64,000 nucleotides of DNA from Butyrivibrio hungatei NK4A153 (GTDB taxonomy: Bacteria > Bacillota > Clostridia > Lachnospirales > Lachnospiraceae), in NCBI RefSeq assembly GCF_000424465.1, contig NZ_AUJY01000011.1:1-64000 (forward strand). Reading direction: 5' to 3'. Shown here in pieces: positions 43,622 through 53,582 of this stretch (positions within the stretch are counted from its first letter, which is position 1; the number at the start of each line of letters is the position of its first letter). Both the position numbers and the translations under genes were made by a program. The notes below the pieces were generated by a model that saw only the letters and a program-made list of their open reading frames with translations, was not told the DNA's origin and searched no databases.

Positions 43622-43669
43622 ATAAAAGCAGATTTATACATATAACAAATTGTATAAATCTGCTTTTAT
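43622..43669. terminator. Bidirectional terminator
   Basis: An 18-bp perfect stem, ATAAAAGCAGATTTATAC with GTATAAATCTGCTTTTAT, serves both convergent genes. Confidence 0.85.
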
Positions 43670-43677
43670 ATTGAATA

Positions 43678-44964
43678 TCAAACGCGTCCCTTCTTTATAG
43701 TATCTTTTCCGAATTTAAGATTGATTTCATCAGCCATTTTATTTAGTCTCTTGGTTCGTTCATCGTTCTTATTGTTGCTGTTGTTACTATTAAATGAAAC
43801 ATCAAACAGTGAGAGCTGTCTGTAGGAACCGTCGTCGAGTTTACTAACACCGACGCCTACAAGCCTTACGTTTTCGCCTTTCATAAACAGTCCGTCAGTT
43901 CCGAGCATCATCTTATCTGCAAGCTCTTTGGAATAAACAAAGAGTTTATCTGCATCGTCAATCGAATTTTCAAGCTGCATCTGACAGGAGTGACGCCTAA
44001 AATCTGTTGTCTTAACCGATACGGTAACGGTGCGGCCAAAAACACCATCGCGCCTTAGCCTTCGTGATACGCTCTCGGATAAATGTTTCAGAACGGGAAT
44101 AATATCTTTATCATAGTTATCTGCCGTAAGGTCCGATGAAAGAGTAGTTTCATTGGAATAACTCTTAGCCTCTTCGTATTCTCCCGATACTTCGGTGCTT
44201 CCGTAACCGTTTGCGCTGTAATAGATATAGCTTCCGATATTTTCTCCAAGTATATGAGTTAACATAACAGGATCGGAGTTTGCGGCATCTCCGATTGTTC
44301 GGATTCCGATGTTCATGAGTCTGTCGGCGGTCGCTTTGCCGCATCCGTATAAGTCGCCTATGGGAAGCGGCCACATTTTCTTTTCTACCTCGTCGGGGAA
44401 AAGAGTGTGAATCCTGTCGGGCTTGGTAAAGTCACTTGCCATCTTTGCAAGGAGTTTATTGCTCGAAATCCCGACATTGACGGTAAAGCCCAGAGTGTCT
44501 CGTATCTCGTTCTTTATCTTATCGGCAACACAGATGGGAAAGGGCTTATCTGGTGAGGAAAGATCTGCGTAGACAGATTCCGTTCCCGTCATATCAAGAT
44601 ACGCTTCATCGACGGATACCTGCTGAACACACGGAGAATACTTGTTTAATATATCGATGAAAGCGTGAGAGTATTCTCTGTAAGTCGCAAAGTCAGATTG
44701 AACAAGGACGAGTTTAGGACATTTCTGGAGCGCCTTAATGACGGGCTCACCTGTGACAATCCCGTATTTTTTTGCAGGGATTGACTTGGCGGTGATAATT
44801 CCGTGGCGGGTCTTGACGTCGCCTCCCACAGCAGAAGGAATAGTCCTTAGATCGATGCTCCCCGGCTCTTCGCGGAGCTTTTTTAGTGCTGACCATGAGA
44901 GAAATGCTGAGTTTACATCGATGTGAAATATATAATTGTCATAATTGTACGAAATATTGTTCAA
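43678..44964 (-). CDS. dinB: DNA polymerase IV-type Y-family polymerase, 428 aa
   Basis: The likely start is TTG 44964 behind AGAGGG, placing IFHIDVNSAFLSWSALKKL near the N-terminus as in DinB proteins; the longer open frame to 45132 runs through the promoter. SVDEAYLDMTG carries the catalytic Asp-Glu, and GCGKATADRLMNIGIRT is the helix-hairpin-helix. It performs translesion synthesis. It is a second Y-family polymerase, different from the YolD-linked gene at 20150, and also has a LexA-like box in its promoter. Confidence 0.9.
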   Translation of the reverse strand: MNNISYNYDNYIFHIDVNSAFLSWSALKKLREEPGSIDLRTIPSAVGGDVKTRHGIITAKSIPAKKYGIVTGEPVIKALQKCPKLVLVQSDFATYREYSHAFIDILNKYSPCVQQVSVDEAYLDMTGTESVYADLSSPDKPFPICVADKIKNEIRDTLGFTVNVGISSNKLLAKMASDFTKPDRIHTLFPDEVEKKMWPLPIGDLYGCGKATADRLMNIGIRTIGDAANSDPVMLTHILGENIGSYIYYSANGYGSTEVSGEYEEAKSYSNETTLSSDLTADNYDKDIIPVLKHLSESVSRRLRRDGVFGRTVTVSVKTTDFRRHSCQMQLENSIDDADKLFVYSKELADKMMLGTDGLFMKGENVRLVGVGVSKLDDGSYRQLSLFDVSFNSNNSNNKNDERTKRLNKMADEINLKFGKDTIKKGRV

Positions 44965-45021
44965 ACATGCCCTCTTAAACGATAAAGTATAGATAAAAAC
45001 GGATTTTTTTATTACATTAAC

Positions 45022-45050
45022 ACTATACAACGAACATACATTCGAATCAA
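45022..45050 (-). promoter_or_regulatory. SOS-type promoter of dinB with a LexA-like box in the spacer
   Basis: Minus strand: TTGATT (complement of 45045-45050), 17 bases, TATAGT (complement of 45022-45027). The spacer holds CGAACATACATTCG (45031-45044), one base from the CGAAC-N4-GTTCG consensus. Confidence 0.7.
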
Positions 45051-45286
45051 CAGGGTAAAATGTGAATTTTATAAATCCAGTAGGAGTGCGCGTTTGAAGA
45101 ATTGTATCGAAATTTAGGTAAAAAAATTTCATCGGACAACTTATTTAAGTGAAATAATAGATATTTTTAACCCAAAAAATGTGATTAACTATATTGAACG
45201 ATAAAAAGAATTGCTTTAAAGTATATTTAAGGTTATGAGAGGGTTATGTTGTACCTAATATTTATGCTTATGCAGGAGAGATGGAT

Positions 45287-45844
45287 ATGAGAAATTTAAA
45301 AAAACTTTTCGCTGTAATGTTTTCATGTGTACTTGCTTTTACTTTTGTAGCTTGCGGTTCTACCAAAGAGGGGGCACTTGATGGTGGTGCTGCAGCAAGA
45401 GGAGCAGACGAGGGCGTCGGAGAAGTCTACATCGATGATGGTGCAATTGCTCTTGCGGGATCAGCTGCATCAAGCCAGGCAGCTATTGATGCTTGCGCAG
45501 GTGTATTCAACCTCATGAATCAGCAGAGAGCAGCTCAGGGACTTTCAGCACTCGTATGGAGCGATGCTCTTACATCAGCAGCTCAGGTTAGAGCTAATGA
45601 GATCACAACTTCATTTTCACACACAAGACCTAACGGATCTGATTTCTGGACAGTAGATAGTAATGTTCAGTACGGTGAGAATCTTGCTAAGCTGTATCAG
45701 TCAGCTGATGCGGTTTACACAGCATGGATGAACTCACCTACACACGCTGCCAACATTCTTGATGGCGGATACAAGACTGTAGGTATCGCAGTATTCCAGG
45801 CAGCAGACGGAAACTGGTACTGGGCACAGGAATTCGGATATTGA
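45287..45844 (+). CDS. CAP/SCP-domain lipoprotein, 185 aa
   Basis: The start at 45287 has AGGAGAG at a proper distance. A lipoprotein signal ends at FTFVAC (Cys about 21). A Gly/Ala-rich linker leads to a CAP (SCP/PR1, YkwD-like) domain from about residue 70: NQQRAAQGLSALVWSDALTS, SHTRPNGSDFW, YGENLAK, WMNSPTHAANILD and WYWAQEFGY. It is extracellular, membrane-tethered, and its activity is unknown, as for most bacterial CAP proteins. It is transcribed alone. Confidence 0.92.
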   Translation: MRNLKKLFAVMFSCVLAFTFVACGSTKEGALDGGAAARGADEGVGEVYIDDGAIALAGSAASSQAAIDACAGVFNLMNQQRAAQGLSALVWSDALTSAAQVRANEITTSFSHTRPNGSDFWTVDSNVQYGENLAKLYQSADAVYTAWMNSPTHAANILDGGYKTVGIAVFQAADGNWYWAQEFGY

Positions 45845-45892
45845 TAAATTGATAATATAAACAAATACAACAGACAAACCCCATGAAGTAGA

Positions 45893-45928
45893 AGCCTTGA
45901 GAAGCGGATGATTTCTCAAGGCTCTTTT
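45893..45928 (+). terminator. Rho-independent terminator of the CAP-domain gene
   Basis: AGCCTTGAGAA (45893-45903) pairs with TTCTCAAGGCT (45913-45923), followed by CTTTT. Confidence 0.8.
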
Positions 45929-45979
45929 CATCTGAATCAATAAGATTATTTCATCGAAATATTATTTTCATTTGAATCT

Positions 45980-46010
45980 AAAAAAGAGCCGCAAGCGACT
46001 CTTTTTTTAA
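45980..46010 (-). terminator. Terminator of the pyrBI operon
   Basis: On the minus strand AGAGTCGC pairs with GCGGCTCT, followed by TTTTTT; the mirror T run on the plus strand makes it bidirectional. Confidence 0.75.
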
Positions 46011-46029
46011 TAGAAAAATCAGTGAATTC

Positions 46030-46473
46030 TTAGTTCTTGGAAGCATCACCTTCCGTATACTTCTCGTCGCAGTATTTGCAACGGTAAACCTCGTTCTTTT
46101 CGTCAGCGAGATAGAAGACCTGAGGAAGTCCCTGCTCGATAGATGAAATACATCTGGGATTGTGGCAGCGGATAACGTTTGTGATCTCCTTGGGAAGTAC
46201 GAGAGCGCGCTTTTCGATGATCTCGCCGGACTTGATAACATTAACAGTGATATTGTGATCGATATATGCAAGGATATCAAGGTTGAGAGTATCGATGTCG
46301 CATTCAACCTTTAAGATATCTTTTTTGCCCATAACCTTACTCTTGGCATTCTTTATTATGGCAACCGTAGAATCGAGCTTATTGAGTCCCAAATGGTTAT
46401 AAATCTGCATGCCTTTTCCGGCCTGGATATGATCAAGTACAAAACCTTCTTCAATTTTTCCGATATTTAACAT
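46030..46473 (-). CDS. pyrI: Aspartate carbamoyltransferase regulatory chain PyrI, 147 aa
   Basis: The N-terminal allosteric domain (MLNIGKIEEGFVLDHIQAGK) is followed by the zinc domain with CHNPRC (about residue 110) and CKYC (about residue 135), the four zinc-binding cysteines. It binds nucleotides and contacts the PyrB trimers to give feedback control of pyrimidine synthesis. It follows pyrB by 20 bases on the same strand. Confidence 0.95.
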   Translation of the reverse strand: MLNIGKIEEGFVLDHIQAGKGMQIYNHLGLNKLDSTVAIIKNAKSKVMGKKDILKVECDIDTLNLDILAYIDHNITVNVIKSGEIIEKRALVLPKEITNVIRCHNPRCISSIEQGLPQVFYLADEKNEVYRCKYCDEKYTEGDASKN

Positions 46474-46493
46474 GTATGACCTCTTTCTGTTTA

Positions 46494-47450
46494 TTAGAAT
46501 TTTTTAAGCAATCCTTCATTCATGTGCGCATCTGTCATATTAAGAAGCGTAAGGATAAGCGCCATTCTTACATACAGACCGTATTGAACCTGTTTGAAAT
46601 ATGCAGCTCTGGGATCTTTGTCAATCTCGACCGCAATTTCGTTTACTCTCGGAAGAGGATGGAGAATGTGCATTTTTTCTTTTGCAAGAGCCATCTTGGC
46701 TTCGTCGAGAATGTAGAAATTGCGAAGTCTGATATAATCTTCCTCGTTGAAGAAACGTTCTTTCTGGACTCGTGTCATGTAGAGGAAATCAAGCTTTGGC
46801 ATAACTTCTTCAAGCTTTATTACTTCTTCATATTTGATGCCCTTGTTGTTGAGCATTTCTGTTATGTAATCGGGAACACGAAGTTCCTTGGGAGAAACAA
46901 AGATGAAATTAATTCCTTCATATCTTGTCAGAGCATTTATCAAAGAGTGGACTGTTCGACCAAATTTAAGGTCGCCGCAAAGACCGATAGTGAAATCGCC
47001 TAATTTACCATGTAAAGATCTGATTGTAAGAAGATCGGTAAGTGTCTGTGTAGGATGCTGATGGCCGCCGTCACCGGCGTTTATAACAGGTATCTCGGAG
47101 TTGGCAGCTGCTACCATCGGAGCACCTTCCTTGGGATGACGCATGGCGCATATGTCTGCGAAACAAGAGATAACACGAATTGTATCGGCAACGCTTTCGC
47201 CCTTGGCTGCCGAAGAGTTACTTGCATCTGCAAAACCGAGGCACTTGCCTCCGAGTCTTAACATAGCTGTTTCAAAACTAAGTCTTGTTCTTGTACTTGG
47301 TTCATAGAAGCATGTAGCCAGAAGCTTTCCGTCGCACTTGTGAGAGTAGGCTTCCATATTTTTCTCAATGTCGTTAGCTACATCGAAAAGGTCCTCCAAT
47401 TCAGATACACTGAAGTCGAGGGGGTTCATCATGTGTCGCATATTATTCAT
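46494..47450 (-). CDS. pyrB: Aspartate carbamoyltransferase catalytic chain PyrB, 318 aa
   Basis: GAGGAG precedes the start. Carbamoyl-phosphate contacts [14 protein letters not shown] (about residue 53), [14 protein letters not shown] (about residue 133) and HPLPRVNEI (about residue 265) are intact. It makes carbamoyl-aspartate, the committed step of pyrimidine synthesis. No upstream PyrR-type or attenuator structure was obvious. Confidence 0.96.
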   Translation of the reverse strand: MNNMRHMMNPLDFSVSELEDLFDVANDIEKNMEAYSHKCDGKLLATCFYEPSTRTRLSFETAMLRLGGKCLGFADASNSSAAKGESVADTIRVISCFADICAMRHPKEGAPMVAAANSEIPVINAGDGGHQHPTQTLTDLLTIRSLHGKLGDFTIGLCGDLKFGRTVHSLINALTRYEGINFIFVSPKELRVPDYITEMLNNKGIKYEEVIKLEEVMPKLDFLYMTRVQKERFFNEEDYIRLRNFYILDEAKMALAKEKMHILHPLPRVNEIAVEIDKDPRAAYFKQVQYGLYVRMALILTLLNMTDAHMNEGLLKKF

Positions 47451-47502
47451 ACCGTCTCCTCAATAAAATACAAAAAGATTACTAAAAAATATTTCAAACG
47501 GA

Positions 47503-48513
47503 TCAATAAGCACTTACAAAAATAGAAGCAGGTGACGATCCGCTCAATGGCATATGATACATCACATCATCCAATCCGTAAACCTTAAAATAAACATATT
47601 TGGATGATAGATTTATACTATTCACAATTCCGTCATATAAGACTACTGTGTCCGATCCGTCAAGGTTGCATCTCCTAAGAGACGGAGCGTTCGGATCGGA
47701 AAATGCGTAGTAAATATAGTTGTCGTTCATGGCAAAACAGTCGATTCTGTCGCTTACAACAGGCTGTGAATTGCCGCTTGCAAGATTGGCGCGCCACAAG
47801 CTGTAATTGTCGTCGCCGTTCATGTAGTATATATAATCTCCCTGAACAACAGGATAGAAGTAATTTCCTTCGATAATGGTGGATATCGCATCACCTGCCG
47901 TTGTCTGCAGGGTGTGAATGTTGTGATCCTCGGTAACACCTGTAAAGTAGATGGTGCCGTTGTTGTAGCAGACGGGAGATATCTTTTCATTGGCGACGGT
48001 AGAGCGGTTTTTCTGATCGACTCTGATCTTCTCAAGAGTTCCTCCGTTACCGTTATTTACCTGAAAATACAGATATTCTCCGCAAAGCTGAACTTCACCG
48101 CAGAAGTCCCTCAAAAGACATGTCTGGTTCCGTCCGTTTGCCTTGCATCTGTAGATGCCGTACTGGTTGGTGACGGTGCTAAGACCCGAGAGTTTGTCGG
48201 ATTTTTTGGTCGAATCCATATAGAAATACAGAAGACCGTTTGCACCGTTTATATATTTGACTCCCATGCTGGTGAGTCTTTTCTGATTAGTTTCGTTGGG
48301 ATCCATGGAATAAAGACAATCGCTGTCAGCGGGATTGGAAAAAAAGACCTTGCCGTCCATTTCAAAGACAAGACCGGAATTATGAAGATTGCCCGCCAGG
48401 TTGCCATGATCGGATGGGAACATAGCTATCTGCTGATCCTTGATATGGACTGCAACAACAAATGCTATGATAAGAGTAATGATAGCGAAAGTAACCGCAG
48501 TTCGTTTTGTCAT
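47503..48513 (-). CDS. DUF5050-type beta-propeller protein with N-terminal anchor, 336 aa
   Basis: An N-terminal hydrophobic segment (about residues 5-22, TAVTFAIITLIIAFVVAV) anchors it or acts as signal. The rest is built of short repeats of the type IYRCKANGRNQTCL, LWRANLASGNSQPV and LRRCNLDGSDTVVLY, each preceded by an aromatic YIYY or YLYF strand, as in DUF5050 / low-density-lipoprotein-receptor-like propellers of Lachnospiraceae. It is probably exposed outside the membrane; its ligand is unknown. Confidence 0.85.
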   Translation of the reverse strand: MTKRTAVTFAIITLIIAFVVAVHIKDQQIAMFPSDHGNLAGNLHNSGLVFEMDGKVFFSNPADSDCLYSMDPNETNQKRLTSMGVKYINGANGLLYFYMDSTKKSDKLSGLSTVTNQYGIYRCKANGRNQTCLLRDFCGEVQLCGEYLYFQVNNGNGGTLEKIRVDQKNRSTVANEKISPVCYNNGTIYFTGVTEDHNIHTLQTTAGDAISTIIEGNYFYPVVQGDYIYYMNGDDNYSLWRANLASGNSQPVVSDRIDCFAMNDNYIYYAFSDPNAPSLRRCNLDGSDTVVLYDGIVNSINLSSKYVYFKVYGLDDVMYHMPLSGSSPASIFVSAY

Positions 48514-48631
48514 TTGTCCACCTCTTTTTATGTTTCCGTTATAATTATTATAGGCGTGTTATTTCTTGCTATCAAGAAGCATTTGTTCTAAAATTCTATT
48601 AGATTTAACACTTGGAGGAATACGCAAATAT

Positions 48632-49759
48632 ATGGATCTGAAAGATTTACGAAGCGAGATTGATGTTATAGACAAGCAGATTGTCGAACTTTATGAAAAG
48701 AGAATGGAAGTTGCGTCACAGGTCGCTGATTATAAAATATCTGTAGGAAAAAAAGTTTTTGACAAGCAAAGAGAAGATGAGAAGCTTAAGGCGGTTAAGG
48801 CGCTTGCACATTCTGATTTTAACAGAATTGGCGTTGAGGAGCTCTTTTCCCAGCTAATGTCTATGAGTAGAAAACTTCAGTATCAGAAACTTTCAGAGAA
48901 AGGAGCTTCGGGGAATCTTCCTTTTATACAGAAAGACAGCATAGATAAAAAGAACTCCAGAGTTTGCTATCAGGGAGCTGCAGGCTCTTATTCGGAAGAA
49001 GCAATGAAGAAGTTCTTTGGAAAAGACGTAAACAGCACGGCGGTTGAGACATTCAGGGATGCAATGGCTCTTTTGGAGGAAGGAAGCGTTGACTATGCGG
49101 TTCTTCCGATTGAAAATTCGACAGCCGGAATCGTGAGCGAGATATACGATCTTCTTGCGGAGTATGAGCACTACATTGTAGGAGAGCAGATAATAGAGAT
49201 AAAGCATTGTCTTTTGGGCGTGCCCGGAGCGAAGCTTGAAGATATCAAGACGGTCTATGCTCATCCTCAGGCTCTTATGCAGAGCGCAAAGTTCTTATCG
49301 GACAACAGCGGTATTCAGCAGATCGGTATGAAGAACAATGCCTTTGCGGCTAAGAAAGTTGCCGATGAAAAAGATAGATCACAGGCAGCAATCGCAGGTG
49401 CCGGAGCGGCAGAGGTTTACGGACTTGAAGTGATCAAAGAGGGTATAAATCAGGCTGATTCAAATTCAACAAGATTTATTATAGTTACAAACCAGAAAGT
49501 ATTTTTGAAGGATGCGAAAAAGATAAGCATATGCATGGAAATTCCACACGAGGCAGGCTCTCTTTATCACATCATGTCACATTTTATATACAACAATCTC
49601 AATATGACCAAGATAGAGTCAAGACCTATCGAGGACAGAAATTGGGAATACAGATTCTTTATAGATTTCGACGGGAATCTTGGAGACAGTGCAGTTAAGA
49701 ATGCTCTTCGCGGACTTCGCGAGGAAGCAAAAATGCTTAGAATACTCGGTAATTACTGA
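48632..49759 (+). CDS. pheA: Bifunctional chorismate mutase / prephenate dehydratase, 375 aa
   Basis: The start MDLKDLRSEIDVIDKQIVEL at 48632 has GGAGG upstream. An AroQ chorismate mutase domain (about 1-85), a prephenate dehydratase domain (about 110-285, VCYQGAAGSYSEEAM, AVLPIENSTAGIVSE, NSTRFII) and a C-terminal ACT domain (about 298-375, SICMEIPHEAGSLYHIMSHF) are in the usual order. It converts chorismate to phenylpyruvate and is normally inhibited by phenylalanine through the ACT domain. Confidence 0.95.
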   Translation: MDLKDLRSEIDVIDKQIVELYEKRMEVASQVADYKISVGKKVFDKQREDEKLKAVKALAHSDFNRIGVEELFSQLMSMSRKLQYQKLSEKGASGNLPFIQKDSIDKKNSRVCYQGAAGSYSEEAMKKFFGKDVNSTAVETFRDAMALLEEGSVDYAVLPIENSTAGIVSEIYDLLAEYEHYIVGEQIIEIKHCLLGVPGAKLEDIKTVYAHPQALMQSAKFLSDNSGIQQIGMKNNAFAAKKVADEKDRSQAAIAGAGAAEVYGLEVIKEGINQADSNSTRFIIVTNQKVFLKDAKKISICMEIPHEAGSLYHIMSHFIYNNLNMTKIESRPIEDRNWEYRFFIDFDGNLGDSAVKNALRGLREEAKMLRILGNY

Positions 49760-49794
49760 TTTTATACTAAATTAAACTATGAGGGGTTTAACTT

Positions 49795-51342
49795 ATGACG
49801 GGTGAAGTATTTGCTGCAATTGATGTCGGTTCATATGAAATATCGCTGAAGATCTTTGAGCTTTCCATGAAAAAGGGCGTAAGGGAGCTTGATCACGTGC
49901 GCCACCGCATGGATATCGGAAGTGAGACTTATGCAACGGGAAGGATATCGAGTTATCACGTAGATGAGATGATCCGAATCCTCTCCGAGTATAAGAAGAT
50001 AATGAAGGAGTACGGAGTAACTCATTATCAGGCTTACGGAACGAGTGCAATCAGAGAGACCAAGGATATAGCGATAGTCCGCGATCTTATAGAGAACAGG
50101 ACCGGCATACACATTGATGTTCTCAGTAATTCTGAACAGCGTTTTATTGACTATAAGTCTATCGCTCTTAAATACGATCAATTTGAAGAGATAATCTCAA
50201 AACCTACCGCGATTGCGGATATCGGAGGCGGAAGTATACAGATATCTCTTTTTGAAAAAGATACACTTGTTGTTACGCAGAATCTAATGACAGGTGTTCT
50301 TCGTCTTCATACCACCATGGAACAGGTACATGCATCGAGACTTAAGTACGCGGAGCTTGTAACGGAGCTTATCAATTCAAGGCTTTCGGTCTTTAGTAAG
50401 ATGCATCTTAAGGACAAAAAAGTCGAGAATCTTATCATCATTGATGACTACGTTTCTCCCGTACTTCAGAAGATGGGGCTTGGCACTGAGAGAGAGGGCT
50501 ATGCTTCAGCGGAAGAGTTTCGTAAGCTCTTTAAAAAGGCTTATAAAAAGAGTGACCTTGAAGTTGCCAAAAAGCTTAATATTCCGGAGGAAAATGTGCC
50601 TCTTTTCCATGTGGCGGGAGTTCTTGTTAAGTGTATTCTTGACGTCACAAAGGCGGAAAACCTATGGGCGCCCGGAATTACTCTGTGCGACGGAATAGCT
50701 TACGAATATGCGGAAAATAAGAATTATATAAAATCGCCTCATGACTTTGAGCAGGATATCATCGCATGCGCCCAGAATATTTCAAAGAGATACATGGGTA
50801 GCAGATCAAGAAGAGAGACGCTACAGAAGATTGCGCTGACTATCTTTGACAGTACCAAGGAACTTCATGGTCTTGGTGAGAGGGAGAAGCTTCTTTTGCA
50901 GATTGCGACAATTCTTCATGACTGCGGCAAGTATATAAGTCTTGTTTATCTGGGAGATTGTTCGTACAACATAATAATGTCGACTGAGATTATCGGTCTT
51001 TCCCATGTAGAGAGAGCCATTGTTGCCAATGTAGTCAGATTTAATCACGAGAGTTTTGAATATTACAATAATAAGAGCAAGTTCTTTGACGGACTTTCGA
51101 GAGAGGACTACTTAAGGATTGCCAAGCTCACAGCGATAATAAGAGTAGCCAACGGCCTTGACAGGACGCATAAGCAGAAGTTTAAGGACGTAACCGTCGA
51201 GCTCAAGGAGAGGGAACTTGTAATAAACGTTGATACGGCGGCTGATATAACGCTTGAAAAAGGTCTTTTTACAAACAGAGCGGAATTTTTTGAAGAAGTT
51301 TTCGGAGTAAAGCCTGTAATAAGGCAGAAGAAGATGCTGTGA
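49795..51342 (+). CDS. ppx: Ppx/GppA exopolyphosphatase with HD domain, 515 aa
   Basis: The N-terminal actin-like fold shows FAAIDVGSYEISLKIFEL and IADIGGGSIQISLFEKD (phosphate loops). A C-terminal HD-type region (about 355-480) has ILHDCGKYI and later LSHVERAIVANVVRFNHES. It degrades polyphosphate or pppGpp from the end. It stands 19 bases before ppk, and such ppx-ppk pairing controls the polyphosphate pool. Confidence 0.92.
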   Translation: MTGEVFAAIDVGSYEISLKIFELSMKKGVRELDHVRHRMDIGSETYATGRISSYHVDEMIRILSEYKKIMKEYGVTHYQAYGTSAIRETKDIAIVRDLIENRTGIHIDVLSNSEQRFIDYKSIALKYDQFEEIISKPTAIADIGGGSIQISLFEKDTLVVTQNLMTGVLRLHTTMEQVHASRLKYAELVTELINSRLSVFSKMHLKDKKVENLIIIDDYVSPVLQKMGLGTEREGYASAEEFRKLFKKAYKKSDLEVAKKLNIPEENVPLFHVAGVLVKCILDVTKAENLWAPGITLCDGIAYEYAENKNYIKSPHDFEQDIIACAQNISKRYMGSRSRRETLQKIALTIFDSTKELHGLGEREKLLLQIATILHDCGKYISLVYLGDCSYNIIMSTEIIGLSHVERAIVANVVRFNHESFEYYNNKSKFFDGLSREDYLRIAKLTAIIRVANGLDRTHKQKFKDVTVELKERELVINVDTAADITLEKGLFTNRAEFFEEVFGVKPVIRQKKML

Positions 51343-51361
51343 AAGATATGAGAGGGATGCT

Positions 51362-53521
51362 ATGACTAAGGACAAAACTGTGGGTAAAACGAGCGTCAAT
51401 GTTGAGAGCTCCAAATATTATACAAACAGAGAACTTAGCTGGATTCAGTTTAACGAAAGGGTTCTTTGCGAAGCCGAGGATGAGTCGAATCCGCTTCTTG
51501 AGAGAGTTAAGTTTCTGAGTATCTCTGCGAGCAATCTGGATGAGTTTTTTATGGTCCGCGTTGCGTCTTTGAAGGACATGATAAACGCGGAGTACAAAAA
51601 GCCGGATATCGCCGGAATGACTGCAACAAAGCAGCTTCATGAGGTGCTCAAAAAGCTACATGATTTTACTGAGAATCAGTATGCGGTTTATAATGATTGT
51701 CTTTTGCCCCTTCTTGAAGAGAACGGGTTTAATATCTGCGATATCAGTGAGCTTGGGGGAAAAGAGCTTGCTTATGCGGAGAGGTATTTTGATGAGGTTG
51801 TATTTCCGGTTCTTACGCCGATGGCGGTAGATTCATCGAGGCCGTTCCCGCTTATAAGGAACAAGACTCTTAATATCGGAGCGCTCCTTAAAAAGAAAGA
51901 GGGTAAGGACGACGTTGATTTTGCTACCGTTCAGGTGCCTGACGTTCTTCCGAGGCTTTTTCACATTCCGGGAAACGAAGAGAATAAATTCGGAAAGTAT
52001 ATCTTCCTTGAAAATCTCATAATGCACAACGTAGATAAGCTCTATCTTAACTACGATGTCATTGCGAGTGCGCCTTACAGGGTTGAACGAAACGCCGATC
52101 TTTCAATTGATGAAGATGAGGCAGAAGATCTTCTTAAAGAGATCGAGAAGCAGATAAAAAAGCGCCAGTGGGGACAGGCTATAAGACTTGAGGTTTCTAC
52201 GGGAATGGATGAGAAACTCTTAAAGCTTATCGCTGAAGAACTTGACGTTGATGACAATGAGATATTTAAGGTGAACGGACCGCTAGATCTAACTTTTTTG
52301 ATGAAGCTCTATAAGGTGGAAGGGTTCGATCATCTGAAGGAACACGGATACAGACCGCCCAGCGCTGTGCCTGAATTCATCGGGGAAAAAGATATTTTCA
52401 GTGCGATAAGTAAGGGCGATATACTGATGCATCATCCTTATCAGACATTTGAGAATGTCGTTAAGTTTGTCGAAGAGGCAGCAGTCGATCCCGGAGTTCT
52501 TGCCATTAAGCAGACTCTTTACAGAGTAAGCGGTAACTCGCCTATTATCGCGGCGCTTGCAAAGGCAGCAGATAACGGCAAGCAGGTTACCGTGCTTGTA
52601 GAGCTCAAGGCAAGGTTTGATGAAGAGAATAACATCGTATGGGCAAAGATGCTTGAGAAAGCGGGATGCCACGTAATATACGGTCTTGTCGGCCTTAAGA
52701 CGCACTGTAAGATAACGCTTGTAGTCAGAAAGGAAGAGGACGGTATAAAGAGATACGTCCATCTTGCGACCGGAAACTATAACGATTCGACGGCAAAACA
52801 ATATACAGATATAGGTCTTTTCACCTGTGCACCTGCATTTGGTGAGGATGCGACCGCTGTGTTTAATATGCTCTCGGGATATTCGGAGCCGCTTGGATGG
52901 AACAAGCTCTCTCTTGCACCTTTGTGGCTTAAGGACAGGATCATAGATCTTATCAGAAGGGAAAAAGAGCATGCTCTTAAGAATGAACCTGCAAGGATTG
53001 TTGCTAAGATGAACGCGATATGCCACAAGGATGTCATCGCGGAGCTTTATCTTGCGAGCTGTGCGGGAGTTAAGATAGACCTTATAGTAAGGGGCATATG
53101 CTGCCTTAAGACGGGAATAAAGGGCGTTTCGGAGAATATTACAGTCAGGTCCATAGTTGGTAATTTCCTTGAGCACAGCAGGATATTCTGTTTTGAGAAC
53201 GGAGGCAGCAGGGAAATCTACGCAAGCAGCGCGGACTGGATGCCGAGAAACCTTGAGAGGCGTGTGGAGATTCTTTTCCCTATTGAGAATGAAGAACTCA
53301 AGAAAAAAGCATGGCACATACTTGAACTTGAACTTCGTGACACCGAGAAGGCACACATAATGAATGACAAGGGAGAGTACGAAAAACCTGCTATTTCTGA
53401 GGATGTACCGAGAATAAACTCACAGAAGATCCTGTGTGATGAGGCGTATGGAGAAGCGAAAACCCTCAACAACAGGAATACGAGAATCTTTATTCCCGAG
53501 ACAAATCCTAATATGAAATGA
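51362..53521 (+). CDS. ppk1: Polyphosphate kinase Ppk1, 719 aa
   Basis: The N-terminal domain starts YYTNRELSWIQFNERVLCEA and SNLDEFFMVRVASL. The catalytic part contains HHPYQTFENVVKFVEEAA, VELKARFDEENNI, GLKTHCKITLV (phosphohistidine) and YVHLATGNYNDSTA, then a second histidine segment. It makes polyphosphate from ATP. Length and motifs are normal. It follows ppx in one operon. Confidence 0.96.
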   Translation: MTKDKTVGKTSVNVESSKYYTNRELSWIQFNERVLCEAEDESNPLLERVKFLSISASNLDEFFMVRVASLKDMINAEYKKPDIAGMTATKQLHEVLKKLHDFTENQYAVYNDCLLPLLEENGFNICDISELGGKELAYAERYFDEVVFPVLTPMAVDSSRPFPLIRNKTLNIGALLKKKEGKDDVDFATVQVPDVLPRLFHIPGNEENKFGKYIFLENLIMHNVDKLYLNYDVIASAPYRVERNADLSIDEDEAEDLLKEIEKQIKKRQWGQAIRLEVSTGMDEKLLKLIAEELDVDDNEIFKVNGPLDLTFLMKLYKVEGFDHLKEHGYRPPSAVPEFIGEKDIFSAISKGDILMHHPYQTFENVVKFVEEAAVDPGVLAIKQTLYRVSGNSPIIAALAKAADNGKQVTVLVELKARFDEENNIVWAKMLEKAGCHVIYGLVGLKTHCKITLVVRKEEDGIKRYVHLATGNYNDSTAKQYTDIGLFTCAPAFGEDATAVFNMLSGYSEPLGWNKLSLAPLWLKDRIIDLIRREKEHALKNEPARIVAKMNAICHKDVIAELYLASCAGVKIDLIVRGICCLKTGIKGVSENITVRSIVGNFLEHSRIFCFENGGSREIYASSADWMPRNLERRVEILFPIENEELKKKAWHILELELRDTEKAHIMNDKGEYEKPAISEDVPRINSQKILCDEAYGEAKTLNNRNTRIFIPETNPNMK

Positions 53522-53582
53522 TATAAAACTTAATAAAAAGTGAAAAATGTACTATTGTAAAGGAGCAGCACGAGGTAATAAG

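Noticed and set aside
44965-45132. 56-codon N-terminal extension of the dinB gene
   Set aside because: The extension covers the promoter and LexA-like box and its sequence is not like any DinB; TTG 44964 fits the family start.
46476-47003. Plus-strand ORF of 175 codons opposite pyrB
   Set aside because: It is a shadow of pyrB; composition (Phe/Cys/His-rich) is not protein-like.
52289-53356. Long minus-strand ORF of 355 codons opposite ppk1
   Set aside because: It lies entirely antisense to a well-conserved polyphosphate kinase, has biased Cys/Arg/Tyr composition and no family pattern.
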